A stretch of 62,210 bases of DNA from the NCBI GenBank assembly GCA_945865295.1, contig CAMBDE010000003.1:1-62210 (forward strand), given 5' to 3'. The position numbers and the translations under genes were made by a program. Of this stretch, positions 41,884 through 51,069 are shown piece after piece. The notes under the pieces were generated by a model that did not search any database, was not told the origin of the DNA, and worked only from the letters and a program-made list of their open reading frames with translations. The DNA comes from Chitinophaga pinensis (GTDB lineage: Bacteria; Bacteroidota; Bacteroidia; Chitinophagales; Chitinophagaceae). The stretch's first letter is position 1; each line of letters opens with the position of its first letter.

Positions 41884-41891
41884 TACTTTTG
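41884..41891 (+). promoter_or_regulatory. -7 box TACTTTTG of the efflux operon
   Basis: Exact TAnnTTTG match 38 bases before the TolC-family start codon, downstream of the 19-bp palindrome. A normal -33 TTG is not seen at 17-23 bases. Confidence 0.45.
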
Positions 41892-41929
41892 TAAAGCAAA
41901 ATAGGAATTTCTAATTATCAATACAGACA

Positions 41930-43390
41930 ATGAGATACATTTTTTCGTTTATTTTTCTTGGATTTACACTGTCTTTGACGGCTCAAAGTCCTAAGCAATG
42001 GGATCTAAGAACTTGCGTGGAGTATGCCATCAAACATAATATTTCGGTTCAACAAGCTGATATACAAGCAAGATTATCCAAACTACAGGCAGATCAGGCT
42101 AAGGACAATAAGCTACCCAATTTGACAGGATCTTCTGGCTTAGGAATGCGTTTAGGTCGTTCTATTGACCCTGTAACCAACTCCTTCACTACCACGCAAT
42201 TTTTATTTAATAATTTTGGATTGAATGGCGGTATTCAAGTTTACAATAATAACAGATTAGGCAATACGGCTGCCGCAGGTAATTATAGTTGGTTGGCAAG
42301 TATCGCCGATCTTCAAACGGCGTCGAATGATATCTCGGTGAATGTGGCTACATTTTATTTACAAGTCTTATCCACTATCGAACAATCAGAAATAGCTAAA
42401 ATCCAAATTGCACAAACAAATGAACAATTAGCTGCAACAAAAAAGCGTGTAGAAGTTGGCTTGTTGCCAGAAATTAATTTATTAGAATTAGAAACACAAT
42501 TAGCAAATGATAGCAGTAATTATATCACCGCTATTTCTAATGTAGAACAAAGCAAATTAAGTTTAAAAGCATTATTGAATTTAGATGCTGCAGAAATATT
42601 TGATGTATACGTTCAACCAGTGGAACAAATTAAATTACAAGCTTTTGCAGACTTGCAACCCGATTATGTATTTGGAGTTGCTGAACAAAACCTTCCTAAT
42701 ATTAAAGCGGCAAACCTTCGTGTAAAGGCAGCCGAAAAAAATCAATTGGTTGCTAAAGCTGGATTTTATCCAACTTTAAGCTTTGGCTATTCTTTGAGCT
42801 CCAATTTCTCTAATTCATTTAAATATATCAGTGGCATTGAGTCTGCTGGATTTAGCAATATTTCACCTACTAGTCCTTTTGTGACAGTGGGCGCTGCTAA
42901 GTATTATGTTCAAAGTCCTTTGTATACTACCATTACTGCCAATAGAGATTTTAGTAATATTTGGAAAGGATGGGGGAAACAATTAGATAATAACTTTGGA
43001 CAAAATTTTGGATTCCAATTATCGATTCCAATTTTCAATGCCAATCAATCTAAAACAGCGTATCAGCAGTCAAAATTAAATTACCAATCTGCGAGCTTAC
43101 AACAAGAAAATACACAGAGAAAGTTAAAGCAAGATATTTATGCAGCGTACACCAATGCAGTGGTAGCGTTTAATAAACTCAATGCTAATCAAAAGGCTGT
43201 CACATCTGCAGAGAAGGCCTATAGCTTTGCAACAAAGCGTTATGAATTGGGCTTATTGGGCACTATAGAATTATTAAATAATCAAAATAATTTTTTAAAG
43301 GCAAAAGTAAATTATAAGTCTGCTCAGTATGAGTATGTATTTAGAATCAAATTACTTGAGTTTTATAAAGGAGAAGCACTTTCTCTTTAA
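41930..43390 (+). CDS. TolC-family outer-membrane efflux protein
   Basis: A 486-residue protein: signal peptide MRYIFSFIFLGFTLSLTAQS, then two OEP repeats (about 30-230 and 290-480) rich in long amphipathic helices, e.g. QWDLRTCVEYAIKHN at the start and RYELGLLGTIELLNNQNNF near 440. It forms the outer-membrane tunnel of a tripartite pump. The partner adaptor follows after 29 bases. Controlled by the palindrome and -7 box upstream by inference. Confidence 0.9.
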   Translation: MRYIFSFIFLGFTLSLTAQSPKQWDLRTCVEYAIKHNISVQQADIQARLSKLQADQAKDNKLPNLTGSSGLGMRLGRSIDPVTNSFTTTQFLFNNFGLNGGIQVYNNNRLGNTAAAGNYSWLASIADLQTASNDISVNVATFYLQVLSTIEQSEIAKIQIAQTNEQLAATKKRVEVGLLPEINLLELETQLANDSSNYITAISNVEQSKLSLKALLNLDAAEIFDVYVQPVEQIKLQAFADLQPDYVFGVAEQNLPNIKAANLRVKAAEKNQLVAKAGFYPTLSFGYSLSSNFSNSFKYISGIESAGFSNISPTSPFVTVGAAKYYVQSPLYTTITANRDFSNIWKGWGKQLDNNFGQNFGFQLSIPIFNANQSKTAYQQSKLNYQSASLQQENTQRKLKQDIYAAYTNAVVAFNKLNANQKAVTSAEKAYSFATKRYELGLLGTIELLNNQNNFLKAKVNYKSAQYEYVFRIKLLEFYKGEALSL

Positions 43391-43419
43391 TTGATTAATC
43401 GCATCGTAAAATAAATAAA

Positions 43420-44766
43420 ATGAATAAGAAAATCATTTGGGGTATCGTAGGTTTTGTTGTACTTGTAGTAGTTCTAGTGGGACTTAAAAAAGCAGGTGTC
43501 ATTGGTAAAGACGAAGGCACCGAAGTTACAGTAGAGAAGGTGGAATTAAGAACCATCACTGAATCTGTAAATGCTAGTGGTAAAGTGTATCCAGAAATCG
43601 AAGTAAAAGTAAGTCCAGATATCTCTGGAGAGATTGTGAGCTTATTTGTGGAAGAAGGTGCTAAAGTAACTAAGGGACAGATTTTAGCTAAGATCTATGC
43701 AGACATTTACTCTTCTCAAAGAGATCAAGTTACAGCTTCGGTGAATCAAGTGAAAGCGCAGTATGAAAATGTAAAAGCAAATTTGAGTGGCTTAAAGAAT
43801 GGATACGAAAGCTCAAAAGCGGCTTATGAGCGTTATAAAAAATTATTTGCAGACAAGATTGTCTCAAGAGCAGAATACGAGCAAATAGAACAAAGTTTCC
43901 GTTCTGCAGAATCTAGTTACAATGCAGCTAAAGAGTCTATTAAAAGTGGAGAAGCACAAGTTCAAGGTGTGAAAGCACAATTGGCTAGAGCAGAAAAAGA
44001 TTTAGCTAGAACAACGATTGTGTCTCCAATGGATGGCATCATTAGTTTGATGAATGTAAAGAAAGGAGAGCGTGTGGTTGGAACTGCGCAAATGGCTGGT
44101 ACAGAAATGATGCGTGTTGCAGATATGAAGAGCATTGAAGTAAGAGTAGATGTAGGTGAGAATGATATTACTAAAGTAAAATTAGGAGATACCGCATTGG
44201 TGGAAGTGGATGCTTATAACAATAGAAAATTCAAAGGGATTGTGTACAAAATTGCGAACCCAATTACTGCAGCATCAGGCGTTAGTTCTGCAGCAGAAGT
44301 GGCAAATTATAAAGTACATATCCGTTTATTAACAGATAGTTATACAGACTTAATTCAAGAGAATGCCATTTTTCCATTTAGACCAGGTATGACTGCAAGT
44401 GCAGACATTCAAACAAAGTCTAAAGCGAATGTTATTACTGTGCCATTGAATGCTGTAACAACAAGAGACAATGATGGTAAAGGAAAAGATACCAAAGTGT
44501 CTAGTACTTCAAATAATAATACAGAAAAAGAACCTGTAAAAGAGCAAGAGTTAAATGAAGTGGTCTTTGTCTTGCAAAAAGACAATAAGGTGAAAATGAT
44601 TAAAGTAAAAACAGATATTCAAGACTTAAACTTTATCGAAGTAGCTGGATTAAAGGTGGGAGATCAGGTGATCACCGGACCATATAGTATTGTAAGCAAG
44701 ACTTTAAAAGATGGCTCTTTGGTAAAAGTAGTTACAAAAGAAAAGTTATTTGAAGAGAAAAAGTAA
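43420..44766 (+). CDS. HlyD/MacA-family periplasmic adaptor of an efflux pump
   Basis: A 448-residue membrane-fusion protein. One N-terminal TM helix (residues 4-24, IIWGIVGFVVLVVVLVGL), lipoyl/barrel-sandwich halves around VKVSPDISGEIVSLFVEEG and ARTTIVSPMDGIIS, and a coiled-coil hairpin between (about 95-190). A charged, low-complexity insert (about 350-375, DGKGKDTKVSSTSNNNTEK) breaks the C-terminal part. It pairs with the TolC-family gene upstream. No ABC (MacB) or RND pump gene follows; a strong terminator ends the unit after 23 bases. Confidence 0.88.
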   Translation: MNKKIIWGIVGFVVLVVVLVGLKKAGVIGKDEGTEVTVEKVELRTITESVNASGKVYPEIEVKVSPDISGEIVSLFVEEGAKVTKGQILAKIYADIYSSQRDQVTASVNQVKAQYENVKANLSGLKNGYESSKAAYERYKKLFADKIVSRAEYEQIEQSFRSAESSYNAAKESIKSGEAQVQGVKAQLARAEKDLARTTIVSPMDGIISLMNVKKGERVVGTAQMAGTEMMRVADMKSIEVRVDVGENDITKVKLGDTALVEVDAYNNRKFKGIVYKIANPITAASGVSSAAEVANYKVHIRLLTDSYTDLIQENAIFPFRPGMTASADIQTKSKANVITVPLNAVTTRDNDGKGKDTKVSSTSNNNTEKEPVKEQELNEVVFVLQKDNKVKMIKVKTDIQDLNFIEVAGLKVGDQVITGPYSIVSKTLKDGSLVKVVTKEKLFEEKK

Positions 44767-44789
44767 GGGAAAATATAAAATTGACCTTT

Positions 44790-44826
44790 AAAAAGGGGCG
44801 CATATAAATAATGCGCCCCTTTTTTT
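44790..44826 (+). terminator. Intrinsic terminator of the efflux operon
   Basis: AAAAGGGGCGCAT, seven-base loop, ATGCGCCCC and a run of seven T: a GC-rich stem of nine pairs extended by A-T pairs, 23 bases after the adaptor stop codon. Confidence 0.92.
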
Positions 44827-44836
44827 ATGAATTTCT

Positions 44837-44844
44837 TATGTTTG
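44837..44844 (+). promoter_or_regulatory. -7 box TATGTTTG of gpsA
   Basis: TATGTTTG fits TAnnTTTG and ends exactly four bases before the gpsA ATG, predicting a leaderless mRNA. It begins ten bases after the terminator T run, so the whole promoter must overlap the terminator. Confidence 0.45.
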
Positions 44845-44848
44845 CACA

Positions 44849-45862
44849 ATGGAACATAAGCGAATTGGCATTATTGGTAGTGGAAGTTGGGCTACAGCAA
44901 TAGCAAAAATTGTAACCGAAAATGGCCACCCAATCACATGGTGTCTTAGACAACAGTCCAATATTGATTATTTTGAAAAACGTAAACACAATCCGCATTA
45001 TTTAAGAAATGCTTATTTTGATTTACAAAAAATCAGTTTTTCAACAGATATCAAATTGGTGGTGGCGGAGTCGGATATCATCATCATTGCCGTCCCTTCT
45101 ATCCACATTGAAACAACACTTGCATCCTTAGAAGCGGAAGACCTTAAAAATAAGTCAATCATTTCGGCAGTGAAAGGCGTATTGCCTGTGCATAATATTT
45201 TATTGAATGAATGGCTTGAACAAAAATTTAATTTCCCGCTTTCATCTTACTTTACCCTACTAGGGCCAAGCCATGCAGAGGAAGTGGCAGCTGAGCAATT
45301 GTCGTATTTGACTTTTTCTGGCTTGGACAAAACAGCCACCACCAGCATTGCTAGTTATTTTAAATCAGAGTATATCAATACCATTGTCAATCAGGATGTA
45401 ATAGGTGTTCAATATGCCGGGGTTGCAAAAAATATCTACGCCCTTGGTGCGGGTATTGCACATGGATTGGAATATGGAGATAATTTTTTAAGTGTTTTTA
45501 TTGCAAATTGCGCCAATGAAATGCAAGTATTGTTAAAAGAAATTGCCATTAAGGAATCAAGTGGAGCAGCTTTGATGAATCATAATGCATCTGTTTATTT
45601 GGGTGACTTATTGGTGACTTGCTATTCCTTACATAGTAGAAATAGAACCTTCGGAAATATGATTGGTAAAGGGTATTCTGTTAGAGCAGCAGAATTAGAA
45701 TTGAATATGGTGGCAGAAGGTTACAATGCGAGCAAGTGTATCCATACCATGAATCAAACTTTAAACGTAAAGCTGCCAATTATGGATGCAGTGTATCAAA
45801 TATTATGGGAGGGAGCAGCACCAGATAACACTTTTAAGGAGATAGAGCTGATCCTAGTATAA
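44849..45862 (+). CDS. gpsA: NAD(P)-dependent glycerol-3-phosphate dehydrogenase
   Basis: A 337-residue enzyme reducing dihydroxyacetone phosphate to sn-glycerol-3-phosphate for phospholipid synthesis. The Rossmann motif GIIGSGSWATAIAK is at residues 8-21, SAVKGV near 112, GPSHAEEVA near 142 and the catalytic-Lys segment AGVAKNIYALGAGI near 193; the C-terminal substrate domain includes SRNRTFG near 268. All match GpsA. Its 3' end overlaps the convergent hemW gene by 29 bases. Confidence 0.92.
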   Translation: MEHKRIGIIGSGSWATAIAKIVTENGHPITWCLRQQSNIDYFEKRKHNPHYLRNAYFDLQKISFSTDIKLVVAESDIIIIAVPSIHIETTLASLEAEDLKNKSIISAVKGVLPVHNILLNEWLEQKFNFPLSSYFTLLGPSHAEEVAAEQLSYLTFSGLDKTATTSIASYFKSEYINTIVNQDVIGVQYAGVAKNIYALGAGIAHGLEYGDNFLSVFIANCANEMQVLLKEIAIKESSGAALMNHNASVYLGDLLVTCYSLHSRNRTFGNMIGKGYSVRAAELELNMVAEGYNASKCIHTMNQTLNVKLPIMDAVYQILWEGAAPDNTFKEIELILV

Positions 45863-46976
45863 AGAAATCTGAGGCAATACCGTCTGCCAAAAATTTTGCT
45901 TCTTTTTTTAAACTGTATTGATTTCCATTTTGCTGAAAAATATTTTTAGAACGCATTGCTTGAATCATTGCAATGCTATGATTAAGGTAGCGCTTGCCAA
46001 ATCTTGCTTCTATCAAGTCCAGATCAAATCCTTCCATTCGTCTTAAACTCGTCATCATGTATTCATTGTAGCGGTTGGCTTCTGTGAGGTATTCAATTTC
46101 AAAATTCAATTGCCCATTTGCAATGCTTTGGATATATAATGCATTGTTTGCAATATTCCACTGCCTAGAAATGGTATTGAATGAATGTGCGGATGGGCCA
46201 AGTCCAAGATAGATTGTACCAGACCAATAGTTACTATTGTGCTGACTCCTAAAACCAGGCTTTGAAAAATTTGAAATTTCATAATGCTCCATACCCATTG
46301 CCATTAATCTAGTGGATACGATTTCAAAATGTTTGGCTTGTTTTTCTGGGTCCACCGCCTCGATTTGTCCTTTTTCGATCAGCTTTTTTAAAGCGGTCTT
46401 ATCTTCTACTGTCAATGCATAACATGACACATGGTTAATTTGGTAATGCTGAATCCAATCTACATCTTCCATCAATGCTTGGTCAGTTAAAGTGGGCGTA
46501 CCATAAATTAAGTCAATGCTTAAATTATGAATACCAGCCTGCTTTGCCATTTCAATGGCTGCATGTGATTGTTCCACTGTGTGCGCTCGATTCATCCAAG
46601 TCAAAGCAGAAGCCTGAAAACTTTGTATACCAATACTTAAACGGTTAATGCCTACTTGTTTCCATGCCGCCAATTTAATTGGATGGATGTCGTCTGGGTT
46701 GGCTTCTAAGGTACATTCGATGGTAGTTGCAACTTTAAAATGGGTATAAATGGCTGCTAAAATTGCTTTTAATTGCGGCTCATTTAGTAGAGAGGGTGTT
46801 CCACCGCCAAAATAAATGGTCTCAATGGGTTCGTTGATATAGCTTTTCTGAAGTTCAATTTCTCGAATGAGTGCTTCTACAAAAGATTGGATCGTATCTG
46901 TCTGTGTAGAAAAATGAAAATTGCAATAATGACAAGCTTTTTTGCAAAAAGGAATATGTAGGTAGATGCCTGCCAT
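45834..46976 (-). CDS. hemW: Radical SAM HemW-like protein (haem chaperone)
   Basis: A 380-residue radical-SAM protein. The [4Fe-4S] cysteines are in the motif FCKKACHYCNF (C-x3-C-x2-C) near residues 11-20, followed by IYFGGGTPSLL, SIGIQSF near 110 and the HemW_C domain. It lacks the longer N-terminal extension of true HemN, so it is the HemN-like HemW group, a haem-binding protein rather than coproporphyrinogen oxidase. Start MAGIYLHIPF preferred over one six codons upstream. It is divergent from the DUF4271-hemD pair, fitting a haem theme. Confidence 0.87.
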   Translation of the reverse strand: MAGIYLHIPFCKKACHYCNFHFSTQTDTIQSFVEALIREIELQKSYINEPIETIYFGGGTPSLLNEPQLKAILAAIYTHFKVATTIECTLEANPDDIHPIKLAAWKQVGINRLSIGIQSFQASALTWMNRAHTVEQSHAAIEMAKQAGIHNLSIDLIYGTPTLTDQALMEDVDWIQHYQINHVSCYALTVEDKTALKKLIEKGQIEAVDPEKQAKHFEIVSTRLMAMGMEHYEISNFSKPGFRSQHNSNYWSGTIYLGLGPSAHSFNTISRQWNIANNALYIQSIANGQLNFEIEYLTEANRYNEYMMTSLRRMEGFDLDLIEARFGKRYLNHSIAMIQAMRSKNIFQQNGNQYSLKKEAKFLADGIASDFFILGSALSP

Positions 46977-47031
46977 AAGTTGAATTACCAACAAAGCTAG
47001 GCATTGTTCTTTAATTCTGCATTAGTATACT

Positions 47032-47039
47032 TATTTTTG
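47032..47039 (+). promoter_or_regulatory. -7 box TATTTTTG of the DUF4271-hemD unit
   Basis: TATTTTTG fits TAnnTTTG and ends six bases before the ATG at 47046. No convincing -33 TTG at the right distance. Confidence 0.35.
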
Positions 47040-47045
47040 CAGCAG

Positions 47046-48080
47046 ATGTTAGACCAACTTAAGAAATTTTTATTTGCCTTCATTGGACTATTTGTTTTGT
47101 CTAGCTTCACCCTTGTGAGGCAAGCAAGTCAAAAAGATACTGTATTGCTTGCAAAGGATACAATCGCAATTGTTCAAGATACTGTGTTGGTTAAAGACAC
47201 TCTATGGCTAAAGTATGTACCAATTATTCCAAAAACATTTATTCAATCCGATGCATGGTATTTGCAATCCATACCAAGAGATCCAAATGATAGTACTTTC
47301 AACGTCCTACAATTGTACCTCAATTTCTTTGCAAAAAAAAAGAATGCCTATCAGTTGTACAATCAAAAAGTAACCTCATCCAATGCAGAGGATGTATTGT
47401 ATAAAATAGAACAAAAATTTTCATTACCAGATAAAGATGTCTTTTTTTATGCCATCATTGCGTTGATTTTTTTATATAGTTTTCTAATTCAAATTGCCAC
47501 ACAGTATATTGCGAAATTGTTTAGTCAATTTAGTCAATCCTCATTAAGAATGATGCAAAATAGAGAGCAGCTTTTACAAAATAGTTTAGCTTCTTTTATT
47601 ATGAATATTGGGTTTGTTATGAGTTTTTCTTTAATGACAACACTGGTTATTTTTAATGCGCATCTGCTACCCATCAATTTTTGGGAAGGATTTTTCTATA
47701 TGTGTTTATTCTTTTTGGGATTGTATTTTGGAAAGTACATTTGTTTAACAATTGCAGGCTATATTTTCAATACCAATGAACTTGTCCAGACCTATATTTT
47801 TGTTGTTTTCATGATCAATAAAGTGCTAGGCATCTTACTCATCCCTTTCATTGGAATCCTGGCATTCGCCAAGCCCTACTTACATCCTTTTGCGATAGCT
47901 GGGGCAGGCTTATTAATGGTCCTTTTAATACTATATAGGTACTTATTTTCATTAACATCTGTTAGGAACAAATTACATGTCTCCTCCTTTCATTTTTTTC
48001 TTTACCTTTGTGCTTTCGAGATAATACCACTATTGATTCTATATAAATTAATAGTTCAATATTTTGGAGGAACTTACTAA
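47046..48080 (+). CDS. DUF4271 membrane protein
   Basis: A 344-residue protein of unknown function found in Bacteroidota, commonly next to hemD. An N-terminal signal or anchor (LKKFLFAFIGLFVLSSF) is followed by a soluble stretch to about residue 130 with Asp/Thr/Val repeats (LAKDTIAIVQDTVLVKDTL), then about seven hydrophobic segments up to the C-terminus. The ATG at 47046 is chosen over a TTG 14 codons upstream because a -7 box directly precedes it. The hemD gene follows after 15 bases, so both are likely cotranscribed. Confidence 0.72.
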   Translation: MLDQLKKFLFAFIGLFVLSSFTLVRQASQKDTVLLAKDTIAIVQDTVLVKDTLWLKYVPIIPKTFIQSDAWYLQSIPRDPNDSTFNVLQLYLNFFAKKKNAYQLYNQKVTSSNAEDVLYKIEQKFSLPDKDVFFYAIIALIFLYSFLIQIATQYIAKLFSQFSQSSLRMMQNREQLLQNSLASFIMNIGFVMSFSLMTTLVIFNAHLLPINFWEGFFYMCLFFLGLYFGKYICLTIAGYIFNTNELVQTYIFVVFMINKVLGILLIPFIGILAFAKPYLHPFAIAGAGLLMVLLILYRYLFSLTSVRNKLHVSSFHFFLYLCAFEIIPLLILYKLIVQYFGGTY

Positions 48081-48095
48081 TGTAGAAAGTTTAAA

Positions 48096-48899
48096 ATGGC
48101 AAAAGAAATGAGTGTAGAAAAAAAGGCAACTGCGACTAAGACCATTAAAAAAATTCTAATTTCACAAGCAAAGCCTGAGAGTGAAAAATCTCCTTATTTT
48201 GATTTAGAAAGAAAGTACAAAGTGACTTTATTTTTTAAACCTTTTATTGAATTGGAACCAATCGGTGCAAAAGAGTTTAGAAAAACTAAAATAGAAATCC
48301 CTTCTTATTCTGCTGTTATTTTTACAAGTAAAAATGCGATTGATCATTTTTTTAGAACCTGCGATGAACTAAAGGTCAATATTAGTCAAGATACAAAATA
48401 TTTCTGTATTACAGAATCTGTTGCCTTGTATTTGCAAAAGTTTATTATGTACAGAAAGCGTAAAGTGTTCTTTGGGGCAGACGGATCCAATAAAAAACTA
48501 TTTGATGTATTGAATAAGCATAAAGCCAATGAACAATTTCTTTATGTTTGTAGTGAGAACCAACAAGACAATGAAATTGTCAATTGGTTAAAAGACCATG
48601 AATGTACTTTTGATTTGGCGTATATGTACCGATCGGTAAGTAGTGACATTAAACCACTTTTGAAAGAACACGATTTTGATATCATTTGTCTTTTCACTCC
48701 GAGTGGTTTAAAGAGTCTGTATGACAATCAACCAAATTTTGTACAAAACGGTACTGCACTTGCTGCATTTGGTTCAAACACCTGTAAAGCAATTGAAGAT
48801 GCAGGTTTGAATCTACATATTAAAGTACCAAGTCCTCAAGTGTCCAGTATGTTCGCTGGTCTTGATCAGTTTTTAGCACAAGTATCTAAAAAGAAATAA
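48096..48899 (+). CDS. hemD: Uroporphyrinogen-III synthase family protein
   Basis: A 267-residue HemD-like protein. Recognisable segments are KKILISQAKPESEKSPYFD, SAVIFTSKNAIDHFF near 70, FFGADGSN near 127, and IICLFTPSGLKSLYD near 190, matching the two-lobed HemD fold with the conserved SxxAxxxF and TPS segments. It cyclises hydroxymethylbilane to uroporphyrinogen III. A basic N-terminal extension of about 18 residues precedes the fold. Other hem genes are not in the window except hemW. Confidence 0.83.
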   Translation: MAKEMSVEKKATATKTIKKILISQAKPESEKSPYFDLERKYKVTLFFKPFIELEPIGAKEFRKTKIEIPSYSAVIFTSKNAIDHFFRTCDELKVNISQDTKYFCITESVALYLQKFIMYRKRKVFFGADGSNKKLFDVLNKHKANEQFLYVCSENQQDNEIVNWLKDHECTFDLAYMYRSVSSDIKPLLKEHDFDIICLFTPSGLKSLYDNQPNFVQNGTALAAFGSNTCKAIEDAGLNLHIKVPSPQVSSMFAGLDQFLAQVSKKK

Positions 48900-48914
48900 A
48901 CTAAATTGCACTCT

Positions 48915-50933
48915 ATGAGTGTCAATAAAAATTTCACCAACGATTTAATCAAGGAAACAAGTCCTTATTTATTGCAGCACGCACACAATCCAGTGCAATG
49001 GAAGCCATGGTCAGATACATTGTTTGCAACAGCGACCGCTACAGATAAGCCTATTTTACTTAGTATTGGTTATGCCGCATGTCATTGGTGCCATGTGATG
49101 GAACGTGAAAGTTTTGAGGATGAAACGGTAGCTGATTTCATGAATACGCATTTCATCAATATTAAAGTAGACCGAGAAGAGCGTCCAGATATCGATCATA
49201 TTTATATGGATGCATTGCAAGCGATGACTGGATCAGGTGGTTGGCCATTAAATATATTTTTATTACCCAATGGGCAGCCTTTTTATGGAGGTACTTATTT
49301 TCCGCCTCAAGCAATGCAAAATCGTGCTTCATGGATGGATGTTTTAAAGGGGGTACAAACAGCATTTGAGCGCAACCGCGATAAACTGGTAGAACAAGCC
49401 ACACATTTAACACAGCATCTTTTAAATAGCAATATCAAAGCGTTGCAAAGTCAAGAGGCCGAAGTGGTTGCTACGAATGACGAATTTCAATTGATTACTC
49501 AAAGGATCTTGCAAAATGCGGATACACAATGGGGTGGATTTGGTGCAGCACCAAAATTTCCACAGACATTTTCGATACAAGTTTTATTTAGAAACTATTT
49601 TCAAAATAAAGATCAAGCATCGATCGTGCATGCCATTAGATCGATTGATAAAATGATACAGGGAGGCATTTATGATCATCTTGGTGGTGGATTTTCAAGA
49701 TACAGTGTAGATGCAATGTGGCAAGCACCACATTTTGAAAAAATGTTGTACGACAATGCATTGATCTTGGGTGTACTTTCCGAAGCATATCAAATTTCAA
49801 AAAAGCCAATTTACTTAAATGTAATGCAGTCCACATTTGATTTTTTACAAAGAGAATTATACAATGGAGCAGGGGGCTACTATGCCGCTTTAGATGCAGA
49901 TTCTGAAGGGGTGGAAGGCAAGTTTTATACTTGGTCTTATGATGAAATAAAGGAGATCATTGACCCTGCTATCTTTGATGCTTTTATTGCTTATTATCAA
50001 GTGGAACAAAATGGCAATTGGGAGCATACCAATATTCTTTGGACACAAAACGACATTGAAAAAGAATGGGAACCAGCATGGCAAAAGGCACTTAAAAAAT
50101 TATTTGATAAGCGCGCAGTCAGAATTCGCCCAGCCTTAGATCACAAAATTATTTTAGGTTGGAATGCAATGTTGATAGTGGGGTTCTGTAAAATGCATGC
50201 TGCCACAGGAAATGAACTTTACAAAAATGCGGCGATTGAATGTATCCAATGGATGGAAGAAAATTTGTATCACAAGGATGCAAATTATTTTTATCATAGC
50301 ATCGCGAATGGCACCCCAAAAGCAACAGCATTTCTGGATGACTATGCCAATTTGATCCAAGCTTATATACAACTTCAAGAAATTACAGGTAATACCAATT
50401 ATTTGATGCAAGCAAAAAAGTGGATGGACTATGTGCTACTTAATTTTATAGATGAAGAGGGACTTTATTTTTACTACACTGCATCCTATCAAAAAGATGT
50501 GATGATTCGAAAAAAAGAGAGTTATGATGGTGCTCAGCCAAGTGGTAATGCGCTTATTTGTTCAGGCTTACATTATCTAGGCCATGTTTTTGATCTCGCT
50601 CAATGGACCATGCATGCAGAAAAAATGATATATTCTATACGACCATCTTTACTTCAATATCCTGGCTCTTTTGGCTATTGGGCCCAAAGTTTCTTTCAAA
50701 TGTCCACTGGAATGACTGAGTTGGTTGGGGTAGGCCCCACTGTTTATGAAAGCCTGCCTACCTTAAACGCGCACTTTTTACCCCAAACCATACGCATTAT
50801 GAGCCAGGTAGAGGAGGACCGAATCCCACTCTTAAAAGATAAAAAAAGTGTTGATAATCAGTATTTTATATGTAAAAACAAGACCTGCTCTCCACCTATG
50901 CCAGAAATCGGTCTTATTTTAGCAAATATCTAA
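48915..50933 (+). CDS. DUF255 thioredoxin-domain protein (YyaL/SPATA20 family)
   Basis: A 672-residue protein. The N-terminal thioredoxin-like domain (about 1-160) starts [20 protein letters not shown] and has the redox motif ACHWCHVME near 55-63; the rest is an (alpha/alpha)6 barrel like N-acylglucosamine epimerases/cellulases, with [15 protein letters not shown] near 255. The family is widespread but its reaction is unknown. There is no signal peptide, so it should be cytoplasmic. ATG 48915 is preferred over TTG 48906. It follows hemD after 15 bases and may be cotranscribed. Confidence 0.88.
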   Translation: MSVNKNFTNDLIKETSPYLLQHAHNPVQWKPWSDTLFATATATDKPILLSIGYAACHWCHVMERESFEDETVADFMNTHFINIKVDREERPDIDHIYMDALQAMTGSGGWPLNIFLLPNGQPFYGGTYFPPQAMQNRASWMDVLKGVQTAFERNRDKLVEQATHLTQHLLNSNIKALQSQEAEVVATNDEFQLITQRILQNADTQWGGFGAAPKFPQTFSIQVLFRNYFQNKDQASIVHAIRSIDKMIQGGIYDHLGGGFSRYSVDAMWQAPHFEKMLYDNALILGVLSEAYQISKKPIYLNVMQSTFDFLQRELYNGAGGYYAALDADSEGVEGKFYTWSYDEIKEIIDPAIFDAFIAYYQVEQNGNWEHTNILWTQNDIEKEWEPAWQKALKKLFDKRAVRIRPALDHKIILGWNAMLIVGFCKMHAATGNELYKNAAIECIQWMEENLYHKDANYFYHSIANGTPKATAFLDDYANLIQAYIQLQEITGNTNYLMQAKKWMDYVLLNFIDEEGLYFYYTASYQKDVMIRKKESYDGAQPSGNALICSGLHYLGHVFDLAQWTMHAEKMIYSIRPSLLQYPGSFGYWAQSFFQMSTGMTELVGVGPTVYESLPTLNAHFLPQTIRIMSQVEEDRIPLLKDKKSVDNQYFICKNKTCSPPMPEIGLILANI

Positions 50934-51069
50934 CAACTAATGTCTTAATTTGCAGCTTCTAAATAATGATGAAAATCAATTCATTCAGGTTTAAATATAG
51001 CTTTAAAACAATCTGCTAATTTTACACCTAAAATGTAATTTTTTGTAAAAAAAATCGTTTTTATATAAT

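Noticed and set aside
45834..45862. 29-base overlap of the gpsA and hemW 3' ends as a regulatory antisense overlap
   Set aside because: Such short convergent overlaps are common in compact genomes; nothing else suggests regulation.
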